DNA of 64,000 nucleotides from Rhodocyclales bacterium. GTDB taxonomy: Bacteria; Pseudomonadota; Gammaproteobacteria; Burkholderiales; Rhodocyclaceae. Shown one piece after another: positions 35,487 through 49,355 of this stretch. Location of the stretch: assembly GCA_016214145.1 (NCBI GenBank), contig JACRPA010000002.1:372001-436000 (forward strand), given 5' to 3'. A program made the position numbers and the translations under genes. The notes beneath the pieces are model-generated. The model made no database searches. It saw nothing but the letters and a program-made list of their open reading frames with translations, and had not been told where the DNA came from. The stretch's first letter is position 1. Each line of letters begins with the position of its first letter.

Positions 35487-36464
35487 TCAGTACTGGTCGA
35501 GGGCCGCCTTGAGCTGCGCGGCGACTTCCCTGCGCAGCGCGGCCGGGGCCAGCACTTCCACCCCTGCGCCCTGCTTGAGGATGTCCATCGCCAGCTCGCG
35601 GCTGTCGGAGTAGGGCACCTCCAGCAGGTAGCTGCCGTCCTTGTCGAAGCGCGCCTTCTGCTTCGGATGCCATTGCTCCAGCGACACCCAGCGCGCCCGC
35701 TCGGGCGTGAAGCGCAGCTTCGCCCAGGCCACCTTGCGGCCGGAAAAGATGCCGTAGCCGGCGCCGAGCACGGAATCGAGCGTCTTCTCCGGCACGTTGC
35801 GCGCCGGCTGCTCGATGATCTCGGCGCGGCGGATGGCGTCCACCGCGAAGCTGCGCAGGTCGTTGCGCAGGTGGCACCAGGCGTCGAGGTACCAGTTGTC
35901 GCGGTAATGCACCAGCCGCTGCGGCGACACCTCCCGCTCGACGGTCTCGTCGCGCGCCCGCACATAGTGCGAGATGAGCAGCCGCTTGCGCCGCAGCAGG
36001 GCCGAGCCGACCACCGCGAAGTGGTCCAGCGCCATGCGCCGCGAGGCCATGCCGAGGATGCGGATGCGCTTGTGGATCTCCTCGGTGGTGTCCTCCGCCG
36101 TGCCGAGCAGCGCGCGCAGGCGCGCCAGCAGCGGCTGGATGTGCGGCCCGAGCAGGCCGCCGGTGTCGAGGCCCATCAGGAGATGCTGCATGGTGAGCAG
36201 CGCGTGCACCTCCTGCGCCGAGAACCACAGGCCGGGCAGCTCGTACTGCGCCGCGCCGCCTTCGCGCCCGGCGAAGCGGTAGCCGCCCTCCTCGCGGTCC
36301 CACACAATGGGCGCGTTAAGGCGGTTGCGCATGTATTCGAGGTCGCGCTTGATCGTCGCGCGGGAGACTTCCAGCTTCTCGACGAGGAGCGAGAAGGGCA
36401 CGATCTTTCTGTCGTTGAGCAGCTGGTCGATGCGGTAGAAGCGCTCGGTGCGGTCCATGGACAA
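35487..36464 (-). CDS. WYL-domain transcriptional regulator (YafY-like)
   Basis: A 325-residue regulator with an N-terminal DeoR-like winged helix (about 1-60, FYRIDQLLNDRKIVPFSLLVEKLEVSRATIKRDL) and a WYL domain (about 145-225, with HYRDNWYLDAWCHLRNDLRSFAVDAI). WYL domains bind nucleic acid or second messengers and often regulate stress or defence genes. A C-terminal WCX extension follows. ATGTCCATG gives two near starts (36464 or 36458). No defence island is adjacent, so the target is unknown. Confidence 0.87.
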   Translation of the reverse strand: MSMDRTERFYRIDQLLNDRKIVPFSLLVEKLEVSRATIKRDLEYMRNRLNAPIVWDREEGGYRFAGREGGAAQYELPGLWFSAQEVHALLTMQHLLMGLDTGGLLGPHIQPLLARLRALLGTAEDTTEEIHKRIRILGMASRRMALDHFAVVGSALLRRKRLLISHYVRARDETVEREVSPQRLVHYRDNWYLDAWCHLRNDLRSFAVDAIRRAEIIEQPARNVPEKTLDSVLGAGYGIFSGRKVAWAKLRFTPERARWVSLEQWHPKQKARFDKDGSYLLEVPYSDSRELAMDILKQGAGVEVLAPAALRREVAAQLKAALDQY

Positions 36465-36521
36465 TGATCCGGTGGCTCACGGGATGAGCCGGATTATGCC
36501 CGATGTGCCCATAAACCGCCC

Positions 36522-36636
36522 GTCATTCCCGCGAAAACGCAGTTTCAGTGGAGGCTAACCTTCAGGTTATGCCGTAACTAAAGCGGGAATCCAGTGCCTT
36601 GGTACGCCGCTGGGTCCCCGCTTCCGCGAGGACGAC
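36522..36636. repeat. GTCATTCCCGCG palindromic repeat, copy 4, interrupted by an insertion
   Basis: The left hairpin normally reads GTCATTCCCGCGAAAGCGGG; here it is split after GCGAAA by about 43 bp and then resumes with AAAGCGGGAATCCAG. AAA is present on both sides. Confidence 0.8.
36542..36582. repeat. Hairpin element, copy 2, inside a palindromic repeat
   Basis: Shares GTTTCAG-N-GGAGGC, TTATGCCG and CTAAA with 5440-5489, but the apical stem is TAACC/GGTTA (loop TTCA) instead of GCCCGC/GCGGGC. Confidence 0.55.
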
Positions 36637-36644
36637 AATGTTCC

Positions 36645-37646
36645 TTAGGAAAGCGGGTTGCCCTGCGCGTCCACGTAGCGCGGCTGCTCGAAGAGCGAAG
36701 CGATGGCGACCCCGGCGATCCGCTTGTCGTCCGGCGCCACGTAGAGCACCGGCGTGATCATTTCCTCGAAAATCCCGCGCAGGCTGCGCGCCCCCACCTT
36801 GTACTCGATGGCCAGCTCGGCGATCTGCTCGAACACCAGCGGGGCGATGCTCAGCTCGACGCCCTCGTCGCGCAGGATCTCGCGGAACTGCAGGTAGATC
36901 GCATTGCGCGGCACCGTCATGATGCGCACCAGCATCTCCCGGTTCAGGTCCTGGAAGCTGGCGACGATCGGCAGCCGGCCGGCGAACTCCGGAATCAGGC
37001 CGTACTCGAAAAGGTCGGTCGGCTTCACCCGCGCGTTGAGCCGGTCGAGGATGTGCTGGTCGTCGCCGCCGGTGGCGGAGATGAAGCCGAAGGCCTGCGT
37101 CTTCGCCTGGATGCCGCGCAGGCCGACGAAGGCGCCGCCGCAGATGAAGAGGATGTTGGTGGTGTCGATGTACTGGCCGTGCTTGAGGCGGACCGGCGAG
37201 CCCTCCATGATCTTCAGCAGGGCATGCTGCACGCTCTCGCCCGAGGCGCCGCGCGCCTGCCCGCTGATCGCCTTCAGCTTGTCCACCTCGTCGATGAAGA
37301 CGATGCCGCATTGCGCGCGGGAGACGTCGCCGTCGGCCTTCTCCAGCAGGCGCTGCAGGATGGCGTCGATCTCCTCGTTGACGAACTCCGTCTGCGCCAG
37401 CGAGGTCGCGTCTGCCGTGACGAAGGGCACCTTGAGGGCGCGCGCCAGCGTCTCGCACAGCAGCGTCTTGCCGGTGCCGGTGGAACCGACCAGCAGGATG
37501 TTGCTCTTGGCGATCTCGACGGTGTCGCTCTTCGCCTTGGCGACCTTCTTGTAGTGGGAATAGACGGCGACGGCGAGGATCTTCTTGGCCTCGTCCTGGC
37601 CGACGACGTACTGGTCGAGATATTTGACGATGTCGCTCGGCGTCAT
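36645..37646 (-). CDS. ClpX-like AAA+ ATPase without zinc finger and with a changed pore loop
   Basis: A 333-residue AAA+ protein clearly related to ClpX through its core: Walker A GSTGTGKT (54-61), Walker B IVFIDE (115-120), ILFICGGAFVGL, LIPEFAGRLP and sensor II GARSLRGIFE. It lacks the N-terminal zinc-binding domain (starts at TPSDIVKYLDQYVVGQDEAKK). The substrate-gripping GYVG loop of ClpX is EFVN at 87-90, the RKH loop is shortened, and the ClpP-binding IGF tripeptide is FGF. Unfolding substrates for ClpP in the normal way is thus unlikely. No clpP lies beside it. ATPase activity itself should be intact. Confidence 0.88.
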   Translation of the reverse strand: MTPSDIVKYLDQYVVGQDEAKKILAVAVYSHYKKVAKAKSDTVEIAKSNILLVGSTGTGKTLLCETLARALKVPFVTADATSLAQTEFVNEEIDAILQRLLEKADGDVSRAQCGIVFIDEVDKLKAISGQARGASGESVQHALLKIMEGSPVRLKHGQYIDTTNILFICGGAFVGLRGIQAKTQAFGFISATGGDDQHILDRLNARVKPTDLFEYGLIPEFAGRLPIVASFQDLNREMLVRIMTVPRNAIYLQFREILRDEGVELSIAPLVFEQIAELAIEYKVGARSLRGIFEEMITPVLYVAPDDKRIAGVAIASLFEQPRYVDAQGNPLS

Positions 37647-37701
37647 TCGGTCAGGCTCCGCTGGCTCGGGATTCGAGGGGGATTATGCCCGGAAAGCCGC
37701 G

Positions 37702-39063
37702 TCAGCCGAAGGCCTGGCCGAATTCCGCTTCCATCTCGCGCCGCACCCTGACGGCCTCGGAGGAAGCGTCGGTTTCCACATCCCCCCATCCCACCGGCTG
37801 GCCGGCGGCGACGGGGCGCTTGAGCTTGACGCGGTGGGCAAGGCCGATGGGCAGGCCGGAGGCGGCAAGCGAATCGGCGGCCGGCATGAGCCTGCCGTAG
37901 ACGGTGAAGCCGCCCTCGCCGTCGAGCATCTCGCCGGCCTGGAGGTCGCGCTTGGCGGTGGCGACGACGTCGCCCAGCCAGCCGGTGGCGGCGCCGGTCG
38001 GCTCGCGGCGCAGGCCGGCCGAGGCGACGCTGATGCCGAGCTCCAGCCCGATCAGGTGGCAGGGCTTGTACATCGCCGTATAGCGGCCGGAGTCGTCGGT
38101 GACGAGGCCGTATTCCTTGAAGCAGCGCTCGACGTAGGCGCGATTGCGCTCATCCGCCGCGGCGAAGGTGACGTAGACGCCCCAGCGCAGGTCGCGAAAC
38201 ACCGGGCTGCCGTCGCGCTCGACGCTGGAGATCACCTCGACCTGGCCGGCGTGGTGCAGCTGGCCGCCGGCGTCGCGCGGGCGCAGCACGCGCGCGAGGT
38301 CGTCCACGCCGCAGGGCGGAAAGAGCAATCCCTCCGGCGCGGGGGCGAGGCCGGTGGCGTTGGCCACCGCCGCCATCTCGATGGCCGACTTGGTGCCGTC
38401 GAGGAAGGAGTTGAACATCTGCGCGTTGAAGTCGCCCGCCGCCACCTGTTCCGGCGTGAAGCCGTAGTGCTGCCACACCGTCTCCGGCGTGGACCGGTGG
38501 TAGCCCGGCAGGTGCTTGGTGCCCTTGCCGGCGGCGACGACCGCGAAGCCCGCCGCGCGCGCCCAGTCGACCATCTCGCAGATCAGCGCCGGCTGGTCGC
38601 CGTAGGCGAGCGAGTAGACGATGCCGGCTTGGCGCGCCTTTTTCGCCAGCAGCGGACCGGCCAGGGCGTCGGCCTCGACGTTGACCATCACGATGTGCTT
38701 GCCGTGGGCGCAGCAGGCCAGCACGTGGCGGATGCCCGCCGCCGGGCTGCCGGTGGCGTCGACGACGACGTCGATGCCGTCGGCGGCGATGACCGCCTGC
38801 GCGTCGTCGGTGAGAAAGGTGGCGCCCTTCGCCAGCGCTTCGGCGAGGGTGGCGGCGGCATATTGCTCCTGCGGCCAGCCGGCGCGCGTCAGGCTCTCGC
38901 CGGCGCGCTGCGGGCTGAGGTCGGCGACGGCGGCGAGGTGGATGCCCGGCGTCACGCGCGCCTGGGCGAGGTACATGCTGCCGAACTTGCCGGCGCCGAT
39001 GAGCGCGACGCGCAGCGGCTTGCCCGCCGCCGCCCGCTCGAGCAGCATGCGGTGGAGGTTCAT
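37702..39063 (-). CDS. NAD(P)-dependent oxidoreductase with C-terminal SAF domain
   Basis: A 453-residue protein with an N-terminal Rossmann fold (RVALIGAGKFGSMYLAQ at about 18-34), a homoserine-dehydrogenase-like middle, and a C-terminal SAF domain (about 370-440). This class is often annotated as homoserine dehydrogenase-like or Gfo/Idh-like and includes sugar-acid enzymes; the substrate is not known. The start at 39063 lies 79 bp after the ftsB stop in the same orientation. It lies about 50 bp upstream of the ClpX-like gene, also on the minus strand. Confidence 0.78.
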   Translation of the reverse strand: MNLHRMLLERAAAGKPLRVALIGAGKFGSMYLAQARVTPGIHLAAVADLSPQRAGESLTRAGWPQEQYAAATLAEALAKGATFLTDDAQAVIAADGIDVVVDATGSPAAGIRHVLACCAHGKHIVMVNVEADALAGPLLAKKARQAGIVYSLAYGDQPALICEMVDWARAAGFAVVAAGKGTKHLPGYHRSTPETVWQHYGFTPEQVAAGDFNAQMFNSFLDGTKSAIEMAAVANATGLAPAPEGLLFPPCGVDDLARVLRPRDAGGQLHHAGQVEVISSVERDGSPVFRDLRWGVYVTFAAADERNRAYVERCFKEYGLVTDDSGRYTAMYKPCHLIGLELGISVASAGLRREPTGAATGWLGDVVATAKRDLQAGEMLDGEGGFTVYGRLMPAADSLAASGLPIGLAHRVKLKRPVAAGQPVGWGDVETDASSEAVRVRREMEAEFGQAFG

Positions 39064-39142
39064 TGGACGGCCTTCCCCCCGGCCCCCTTCCCCGGGAAGG
39101 GGGTGACGTAGGTTCGCGGGCTGCGCCCGCTCCGCGGGGTTG

Positions 39143-39421
39143 TCATGGGTTCTTCTGCGGCACCTGGACGAAGACCTCGTCCGGCTTGATGTAGCCCAGC
39201 TCGTAGCGGGCGCGCTCCTCGATGGCCTCGTAGCCGCTCTTCAGGTCGCGCACCTCGGCGTCGAGGGCGGCATTGCGGGTTTCCAGCTTCTGGTTCGCCT
39301 CGCGCTGCGAGGCGAGCTGGCGGTCGACCTCCCACACCCGCAGCCAGCCGCCCTTGCCGAGCCACAGCGGATACTGCAGCAGGACGATGAGGGCGACCAG
39401 CACCAGCGTGGGCCAGCGCAT
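39143..39421 (-). CDS. ftsB: Cell division protein FtsB
   Basis: A 92-residue bitopic membrane protein. The N-terminal helix ([20 protein letters not shown]) is followed by a coiled coil ([26 protein letters not shown]) and the family [19 protein letters not shown] end. FtsB forms a complex with FtsL and FtsQ at the septum. It lies downstream of eno on the same strand, the usual betaproteobacterial order, with a palindromic repeat between them. Confidence 0.93.
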   Translation of the reverse strand: MRWPTLVLVALIVLLQYPLWLGKGGWLRVWEVDRQLASQREANQKLETRNAALDAEVRDLKSGYEAIEERARYELGYIKPDEVFVQVPQKNP

Positions 39422-39434
39422 CGGCTAGCCTCTC

Positions 39435-39503
39435 GTCACTCCCGCGGAAGCGGGAGTCCAGCGCCGCAACAAGACCCTGGATTCCCGCTTTCGCGGGAAT
39501 GAC
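39435..39503. repeat. GTCATTCCCGCG palindromic repeat, copy 5
   Basis: Two hairpins (GTCACTCCCGCGG... and ...CGCGGGAATGAC) 69 bp long, in the eno-ftsB gap. Confidence 0.8.
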
Positions 39504-39537
39504 GCGGTGGAAACCTTCGCAGAGCCTCTTCGTTGCA

Positions 39538-40909
<1,372 letters not shown>

Positions 40910-40917
40910 AGCCCGGC

Positions 40918-41204
40918 CTACAAACCTTCGACCACCAGCATGTTCATCTGCGCCGCGCCCTGGCGCTGCTGGCGCGCCGCGCGGTACTCCGGCGAATCGT
41001 AGAAACGCTGCGCCTGCTCGACGGATTCGAACTCGAGGATCACCAGGCGCGGCGGCGCCCAGTCGCCTTCGAGCAGATGCGTGGCGCCGCCGCGCACGAT
41101 GTACTTGCCGCCGTATTTCGCCACGGCGGCGCCGGCCAGCGCCTTGTAGCCCTCATACTGCTCGGGATTGCTCACCGTAGTTTGCGCAATGATGTAAGCC
41201 TTGG

Positions 41205-41208
<4 letters not shown>
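40918..41208 (-). CDS. DUF1330 family protein
   Basis: A 96-residue ferredoxin-like dimeric alpha-beta-barrel protein (start [21 protein letters not shown], then [21 protein letters not shown]), the DUF1330 pattern. Its reaction is not known. The start overlaps the kdsA stop by 4 bp, so it is translated from the pyrG-kdsA transcript. Its place between kdsA and eno is common in Betaproteobacteria. Confidence 0.85.
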
Positions 41209-43774
<2,566 letters not shown>

Positions 43775-43864
43775 TCAACGCCGTCACGCAGGCGCGGCCG
43801 TGGAAAAAAACCGGCGATTGACGCAGATACCCGGGGCGGGGATACTTCCCGGCGCACGGTCACA

Positions 43865-43891
43865 TTGCTGTCGATTTGTCCCGGATATACT
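43865..43891 (+). promoter_or_regulatory. Possible promoter of the ugp-glp operon
   Basis: TATACT (43886-43891) has TTGCTG 15 bases upstream, 56 bp before the ugpB start. The spacing is short. It lies in the 223-bp divergent gap with pyrG, which also holds a GC-rich hairpin-like stretch followed by a run of A on the plus strand. Confidence 0.35.
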
Positions 43892-43946
43892 AAAAAAAGC
43901 CCCGACGCCGACGATCCGCCGGTCGGGCCAACCTTAGGAGAATACG

Positions 43947-45260
43947 ATGCGACTCAAGGCACTTGCCACCACGCTGTTCGCCGCCGGCATGCTCGGCGCC
44001 CCCCTCGCCCAGGCCCAGACCGAAATCCAGTGGTGGCACTCCATGAGCGGCCAGCACAACGAGAAGATCAACGAGATCGCCAAGGGCTTCAACGCCAGCC
44101 AGTCCGAATTCAAGCTGACGCCCGTCTTCAAGGGCAGCTACCCCGAATCCATGACCGCCGCCATCGCCGCCTTCCGCGCCGGCAACCCGCCGCACATCGT
44201 GCAGGTCTTCGAGGTCGGCACCGCCACCATGATGTCCGCCAAGGGCGCCATCAAGCCGGTGACCCAGATCATGAAGGACGCCGGCGAGCCCTTCAACCCG
44301 AAGGCCTACCTGCCCGCCGTCACCGGCTACTACACCGACAGCCAGGGCAACATGCTGTCGATGCCCTTCAACAGCTCGACCGCCATCTTCTACATCAACA
44401 AGGACGCCTTCAAGAAGGCCGGCCTCGACCCCGCCAAGGCGCCGAAGACCTGGAAGGAATTCACCAAGGCCGCCGAGAAGCTGAAGGCCGCCGGCCAGAC
44501 CTGCGTATACACCACCGGCTGGCCCTCCTGGGTGCATGTCGAGAACTTCAGCGCCTGGCACAACCTGCCGATCGGCACGAAGGAAAACGGCATGGCAGGC
44601 CTCGACACCGAGTTCCGCGTGAACACCCCGCTGCATGTCCAGCACATCGCCACCCTGGGCTACTACGCCAAGCAGGGCTGGTTCACCTACTCCGGCCGCA
44701 AGCAGGAGGGCGAGGACCGCTTCATCAGCGGCGAGTGCGCCATGCTCACCTCCAGCTCGTCGGCCATCGGCAAGATCCGCAAGGGCGCCAAGTTCGACTT
44801 CTCCGCCCACTTCCTGCCCTACCACGACGACATGCCGGGCGCGCCGCAGAACTCCATCATCGGCGGCGCCACGCTGTGGGTCATGTCCGGCAAGCCGGCC
44901 GGGGACTACAAGGGCGTGGCGAAGTTCTTCTCCTACCTGTCGCGGCCGGAAGTGCAGATGGACTGGCATACCAGCACCGGGTATGTGCCGATCACCCTGG
45001 CCGCCTACGAGATGACCAAGAAGTCCGGCTACTACGAGAAGAACCCCGGCGTGGACGTCGCCATCCACCAGTTGAACAACAAGGCGCCGACGGCCAACTC
45101 CAAGGGCCTGCGCTTCGGCGGCTTCGTGCAGGGCCGCGAGATCTTCGAGGAGGAGATGGAATCCGTCCTGCAGGGCAAGAAGACCGCCAAGGCGGCGATG
45201 GACGACGCCGTCAAGCGCGGCAACGACATCCTGCGCAAGTTCGAGGCCGCCAACAAGTAA
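43947..45260 (+). CDS. ugpB: sn-Glycerol-3-phosphate ABC transporter, periplasmic binding protein
   Basis: A 437-residue binding protein with a signal peptide ([22 protein letters not shown]). The mature start [25 protein letters not shown] and the [21 protein letters not shown] segment identify UgpB, which binds glycerol-3-phosphate and its diesters. TAGGAGAATACG precedes the ATG. It heads a collinear operon with ugpA, E and C and the glp genes. A motif copy overlaps its stop codon, so it lies in the 34-bp gap before ugpA. Confidence 0.95.
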   Translation: MRLKALATTLFAAGMLGAPLAQAQTEIQWWHSMSGQHNEKINEIAKGFNASQSEFKLTPVFKGSYPESMTAAIAAFRAGNPPHIVQVFEVGTATMMSAKGAIKPVTQIMKDAGEPFNPKAYLPAVTGYYTDSQGNMLSMPFNSSTAIFYINKDAFKKAGLDPAKAPKTWKEFTKAAEKLKAAGQTCVYTTGWPSWVHVENFSAWHNLPIGTKENGMAGLDTEFRVNTPLHVQHIATLGYYAKQGWFTYSGRKQEGEDRFISGECAMLTSSSSAIGKIRKGAKFDFSAHFLPYHDDMPGAPQNSIIGGATLWVMSGKPAGDYKGVAKFFSYLSRPEVQMDWHTSTGYVPITLAAYEMTKKSGYYEKNPGVDVAIHQLNNKAPTANSKGLRFGGFVQGREIFEEEMESVLQGKKTAKAAMDDAVKRGNDILRKFEAANK

Positions 45261-45283
45261 AAGTCAGTCCCCACAGCACGCCG
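45258..45283 (-). repeat. Dispersed ~26-bp motif, copy 7, at the ugpB stop
   Basis: TAA followed by AAGTCAGTCCCC and ACAGCACGCCG. Here the motif sits inside an operon, between ugpB and ugpA, and so would be in the mRNA. Confidence 0.65.
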
Positions 45284-45294
45284 AACGGAACGGA

Positions 45295-46176
45295 ATGGAA
45301 AAACGCGTCGTCTTCCGCTCGGCGTGGCTGCCCTACGCGCTGCTCGCGCCGCAGATCGCGATCACGGTCATCTTCTTCTTCTGGCCGGCCGGCCAGGCGG
45401 TGTGGTACTCCTTCCAGCTGCAGGACGCCTTCGGCCTGAAGACCCAGTTCGTCGGCCTGGAGAACTTCCGCGCCCTCTTCGCCGATTCGCACTACCTCGC
45501 CTCTTTCAAGATCACCGCGTTCTTCAGCGTGCTGGTGGCCGGCTGCGGCATTTCCATCGCCCTGCTGCTGGCGACGATGGCCGACCGCGTCGTCAAGGGC
45601 GCGCTGGCCTACAAGACCCTGCTCATCTGGCCCTATGCCGTGGCGCCGGCGGTGGCCGGCGTGCTGTGGGCCTTCCTCTTCGCGCCCTCCATCGGCGTCG
45701 TCAGCTACGTCCTGAGGAAGAACGGCGTCGACTGGAACTGGGTGCTGCAGGGCGATCAGGCCATGCTGCTGGTGGTGATCGCCTCGACCTGGAAGCAGAT
45801 CAGCTACAACTTCCTCTTCTTCCTCGCCGGCCTGCAGTCGATCCCGCGCTCGCTCATCGAGGCCGCCGCCATCGACGGCGCCGGCCCCTCGCGGCGCTTC
45901 TGGACCATCGTCTTCCCGATGCTCTCGCCGACCACCTTCTTCCTCATGGTGGTGAACATCGTGTATGCCTTCTTCGACACCTTCGGCGTCATCGACGCCA
46001 CTACCCAGGGCGGGCCGGCGGGCGCGACGCAGATTCTCGTGTACAAGGCCTACTACGACGGCGTCAAGGCGGCCGACCTCGGCGGCTCCTCGGCGCAGTC
46101 GGCCATCCTCATGCTGATCGTCATCGCGCTGACGGTCATCCAGTTCCGCTTTGTCGAACGCAAGGTTCAATATTGA
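45295..46176 (+). CDS. ugpA: Glycerol-3-phosphate ABC transporter permease UgpA
   Basis: A 293-residue inner-membrane permease with about six helices (first [21 protein letters not shown]). The cytoplasmic EAA loop that contacts UgpC reads [20 protein letters not shown]. The start ATG at 45295 follows ACGGAACGGA. Partner of UgpE. Confidence 0.95.
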   Translation: MEKRVVFRSAWLPYALLAPQIAITVIFFFWPAGQAVWYSFQLQDAFGLKTQFVGLENFRALFADSHYLASFKITAFFSVLVAGCGISIALLLATMADRVVKGALAYKTLLIWPYAVAPAVAGVLWAFLFAPSIGVVSYVLRKNGVDWNWVLQGDQAMLLVVIASTWKQISYNFLFFLAGLQSIPRSLIEAAAIDGAGPSRRFWTIVFPMLSPTTFFLMVVNIVYAFFDTFGVIDATTQGGPAGATQILVYKAYYDGVKAADLGGSSAQSAILMLIVIALTVIQFRFVERKVQY

Positions 46177-46181
46177 CGGCA

Positions 46182-47029
46182 ATGATAGAAAACCGCCCCT
46201 GGCTGACCTTCCTCTCGCACGCCGTGCTGATTCTCGGCATCGCCGTCATCGCCTTCCCGCTCTACGTCACCTTCGTCGCCTCGACCCTGACGCTCGACGA
46301 GATCATCAGCGTGCCGATGCCGCTCCTGCCCGGCTCGCACCTGTGGGAGAACTATCATCAGGTGCTCACCGCCGGCACCGAGGCCGGCGCCGGCGCGCCG
46401 GTGGGCCGCATGATGTTCAACAGCCTCATCATGGCGCTGGCCATCGCCATCGGCAAAATCGCCATCTCGATCATCGCCTCCTTCGCCATCGTCTATTTCC
46501 GCTTTCCGCTGAAGAACTTCTTCTTCTGGATGATCTTCATCACCCTCATGCTGCCGGTCGAGGTGCGCATCATCCCGACCTTCAAGGTCGTCTCCGACCT
46601 GCACATGGTCGACACCTATGTCGGCCTGACCCTGCCGCTGATCGCCTCCGCCACGGCGACCTTCCTCTTCCGCCAGTTCTTCCTCACCGTGCCCGACGAG
46701 CTGGCCGAGGCGGCGCGCATCGACGGCGCCGGGCCGCTGCGCTTCTTCTGGGACGTGCTGCTGCCGCTGTCGAAGACCAGCATCGCCGCCCTCTTCGTCA
46801 TCCAGTTCATCTACGGCTGGAACCAGTACCTCTGGCCGCTGCTCATCACCACGCAGGAGAGCATGTACACGGCGGTGATCGGCATCAAGCGCATGATCAC
46901 CAGCGGCGACGCGCTGACCGAATGGCACCTCGTCATGGCCACCGCCATGCTGGCGATGCTGCCGCCGGTGGCGGTGGTGGTCCTCATGCAGCGCTGGTTC
47001 GTGCGCGGACTCGTGGAAACGGAGAAGTA

Positions 47030-47030
<1 letters not shown>
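46182..47030 (+). CDS. ugpE: Glycerol-3-phosphate ABC transporter permease UgpE
   Basis: A 282-residue permease with about six helices; the start [20 protein letters not shown] matches E. coli UgpE closely. The EAA loop is [23 protein letters not shown] at 46182 gives the correct start, 5 bp after the ugpA stop; a longer plus-strand frame is a shadow. The TAA of this gene shares one base with the ATG of ugpC. Confidence 0.95.
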
Positions 47031-48046
<1,016 letters not shown>

Positions 48047-48065
48047 CGGCAGGATACTGGAGCGA

Positions 48066-49352
48066 ATGAGCATGCAGGAAACCTCGCCGGCCGGAATCAG
48101 CTTCAAGGACAAGGCGCTGGAACTGCTGCCCGAGGGGGCCAATTTCGAGTCCTGCCTGTCCTGCGGCCTGTGCGCTTCGGGATGCCCCGCCGCGGGCATC
48201 GAAAACATGGACCCGCGGAAATTCATTCGCCTGGCCCTGCTCGGCATGGATGCGGAGCTGGCCGCCACGCCTTGGGTCTGGTGCTGCACCGAGTGCAAGC
48301 GCTGCCAGCATGTCTGCCCGATGAGCATCGACGTCGCGGAACTGGTGCATTTCGCTCGCGGCCTCTGGCCCGAAGACAGGAAGCCGGACGGCATCGTCCG
48401 TTCCTGCCAGCTCGCGCAGGCGAATGATTCGACCAGCGCGATGGGCATGCCGCCGGCCGACATGGTCGATGTGGTCGACGAGGTCCTGCAGGAAGTCCGC
48501 GCCACGCAACCCGCCTTCAAGCACCTGCGGGCGCCGATGAACAAGCGCGGCGCGCGCTTTTTCGTCAACCAGAACTCGCGCGAACCGATGAGCGAGCCGG
48601 AGGAGATGGTTCCCCTCTGGAAGATCCTCGATCTGGTCGGCGCCGACTGGACCTATTCCTCCAAGGGCTGGGCGGCCGAGAATTTCTGCATGTTCTCCGG
48701 CAACGAGGATGCCTGGCGCGAGGTCATCGCGAAGCGGGTCGAGGCGGTCAACGAACTCGGCTGCGAGGTATGGCTCAACACCGAGTGCGGCCACAGCTAC
48801 TACACCATGTGGCAGGGCGTGCGGCGTTTCGGCCTGGACGCGCATTTCCGCCTGGAACACCTGATGACCTACTACGCCCAATGGATCAGGGAGGGCAAGC
48901 TGCCGGTCAACGCCGACTGGAACACCCGGGGCATCAAGTTCACCGTCCAGGATCCCTGCATGATCGTGCGCAAGGCCTATGGCGATTCCATTGCCGAGGA
49001 CATGCGCTTCGTGGTCAGGTCCCTGGTCGGAGAAGAGAATTTCATCGACATGCAGCCGAACCGCAGCGCCAATTACTGCTGCGGCGGCGGCGGCGGCTTT
49101 CTGCAGGCGGGCATGACGGCACAACGGCGGACCTACGGCAAGCGCAAGTTTGACCAGATCGCCGCCACCGGCGCCGCCTATGTTCTCACGCCCTGCCACA
49201 ACTGCCATTCGCAGATCCAGGACATCGGCCGCTTTTACGGCGGCCACTATGGCGTCGTGCATTTCTGGACCTTGATCTGCCTGTCCCTGGGGATTCTCGG
49301 CAAAAACGAGCGCCTCTACCTGGGGCCCGATCTGCGGGCCCTGCTCGACTGA
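48066..49352 (+). CDS. Iron-sulfur protein, GlpC/HdrB-like, electron acceptor for GlpAB
   Basis: A 428-residue protein with two 4Fe-4S motifs (CLSCGLCASGCP at about 30 and CCTECKRCQHVCP at about 77) and two CCG-type regions, the second complete (DPCMIV..., YCCGGGGGF, PCHNCH). In E. coli, GlpC anchors the anaerobic glycerol-3-phosphate dehydrogenase and passes electrons to menaquinone. This protein has the same parts but precedes glpA rather than following glpB, and its CCG parts resemble heterodisulfide reductase subunit B, so it may be a GlpC variant. It lies in the middle of the ugp-glp transcript. Confidence 0.82.
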   Translation: MSMQETSPAGISFKDKALELLPEGANFESCLSCGLCASGCPAAGIENMDPRKFIRLALLGMDAELAATPWVWCCTECKRCQHVCPMSIDVAELVHFARGLWPEDRKPDGIVRSCQLAQANDSTSAMGMPPADMVDVVDEVLQEVRATQPAFKHLRAPMNKRGARFFVNQNSREPMSEPEEMVPLWKILDLVGADWTYSSKGWAAENFCMFSGNEDAWREVIAKRVEAVNELGCEVWLNTECGHSYYTMWQGVRRFGLDAHFRLEHLMTYYAQWIREGKLPVNADWNTRGIKFTVQDPCMIVRKAYGDSIAEDMRFVVRSLVGEENFIDMQPNRSANYCCGGGGGFLQAGMTAQRRTYGKRKFDQIAATGAAYVLTPCHNCHSQIQDIGRFYGGHYGVVHFWTLICLSLGILGKNERLYLGPDLRALLD

Positions 49353-49355
49353 GTC

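Noticed and set aside
43892-43927. Rho-independent terminator before ugpB
   Set aside because: The hairpin with a T-run would face leftward toward pyrG with no gene upstream to end, and pairing is imperfect.
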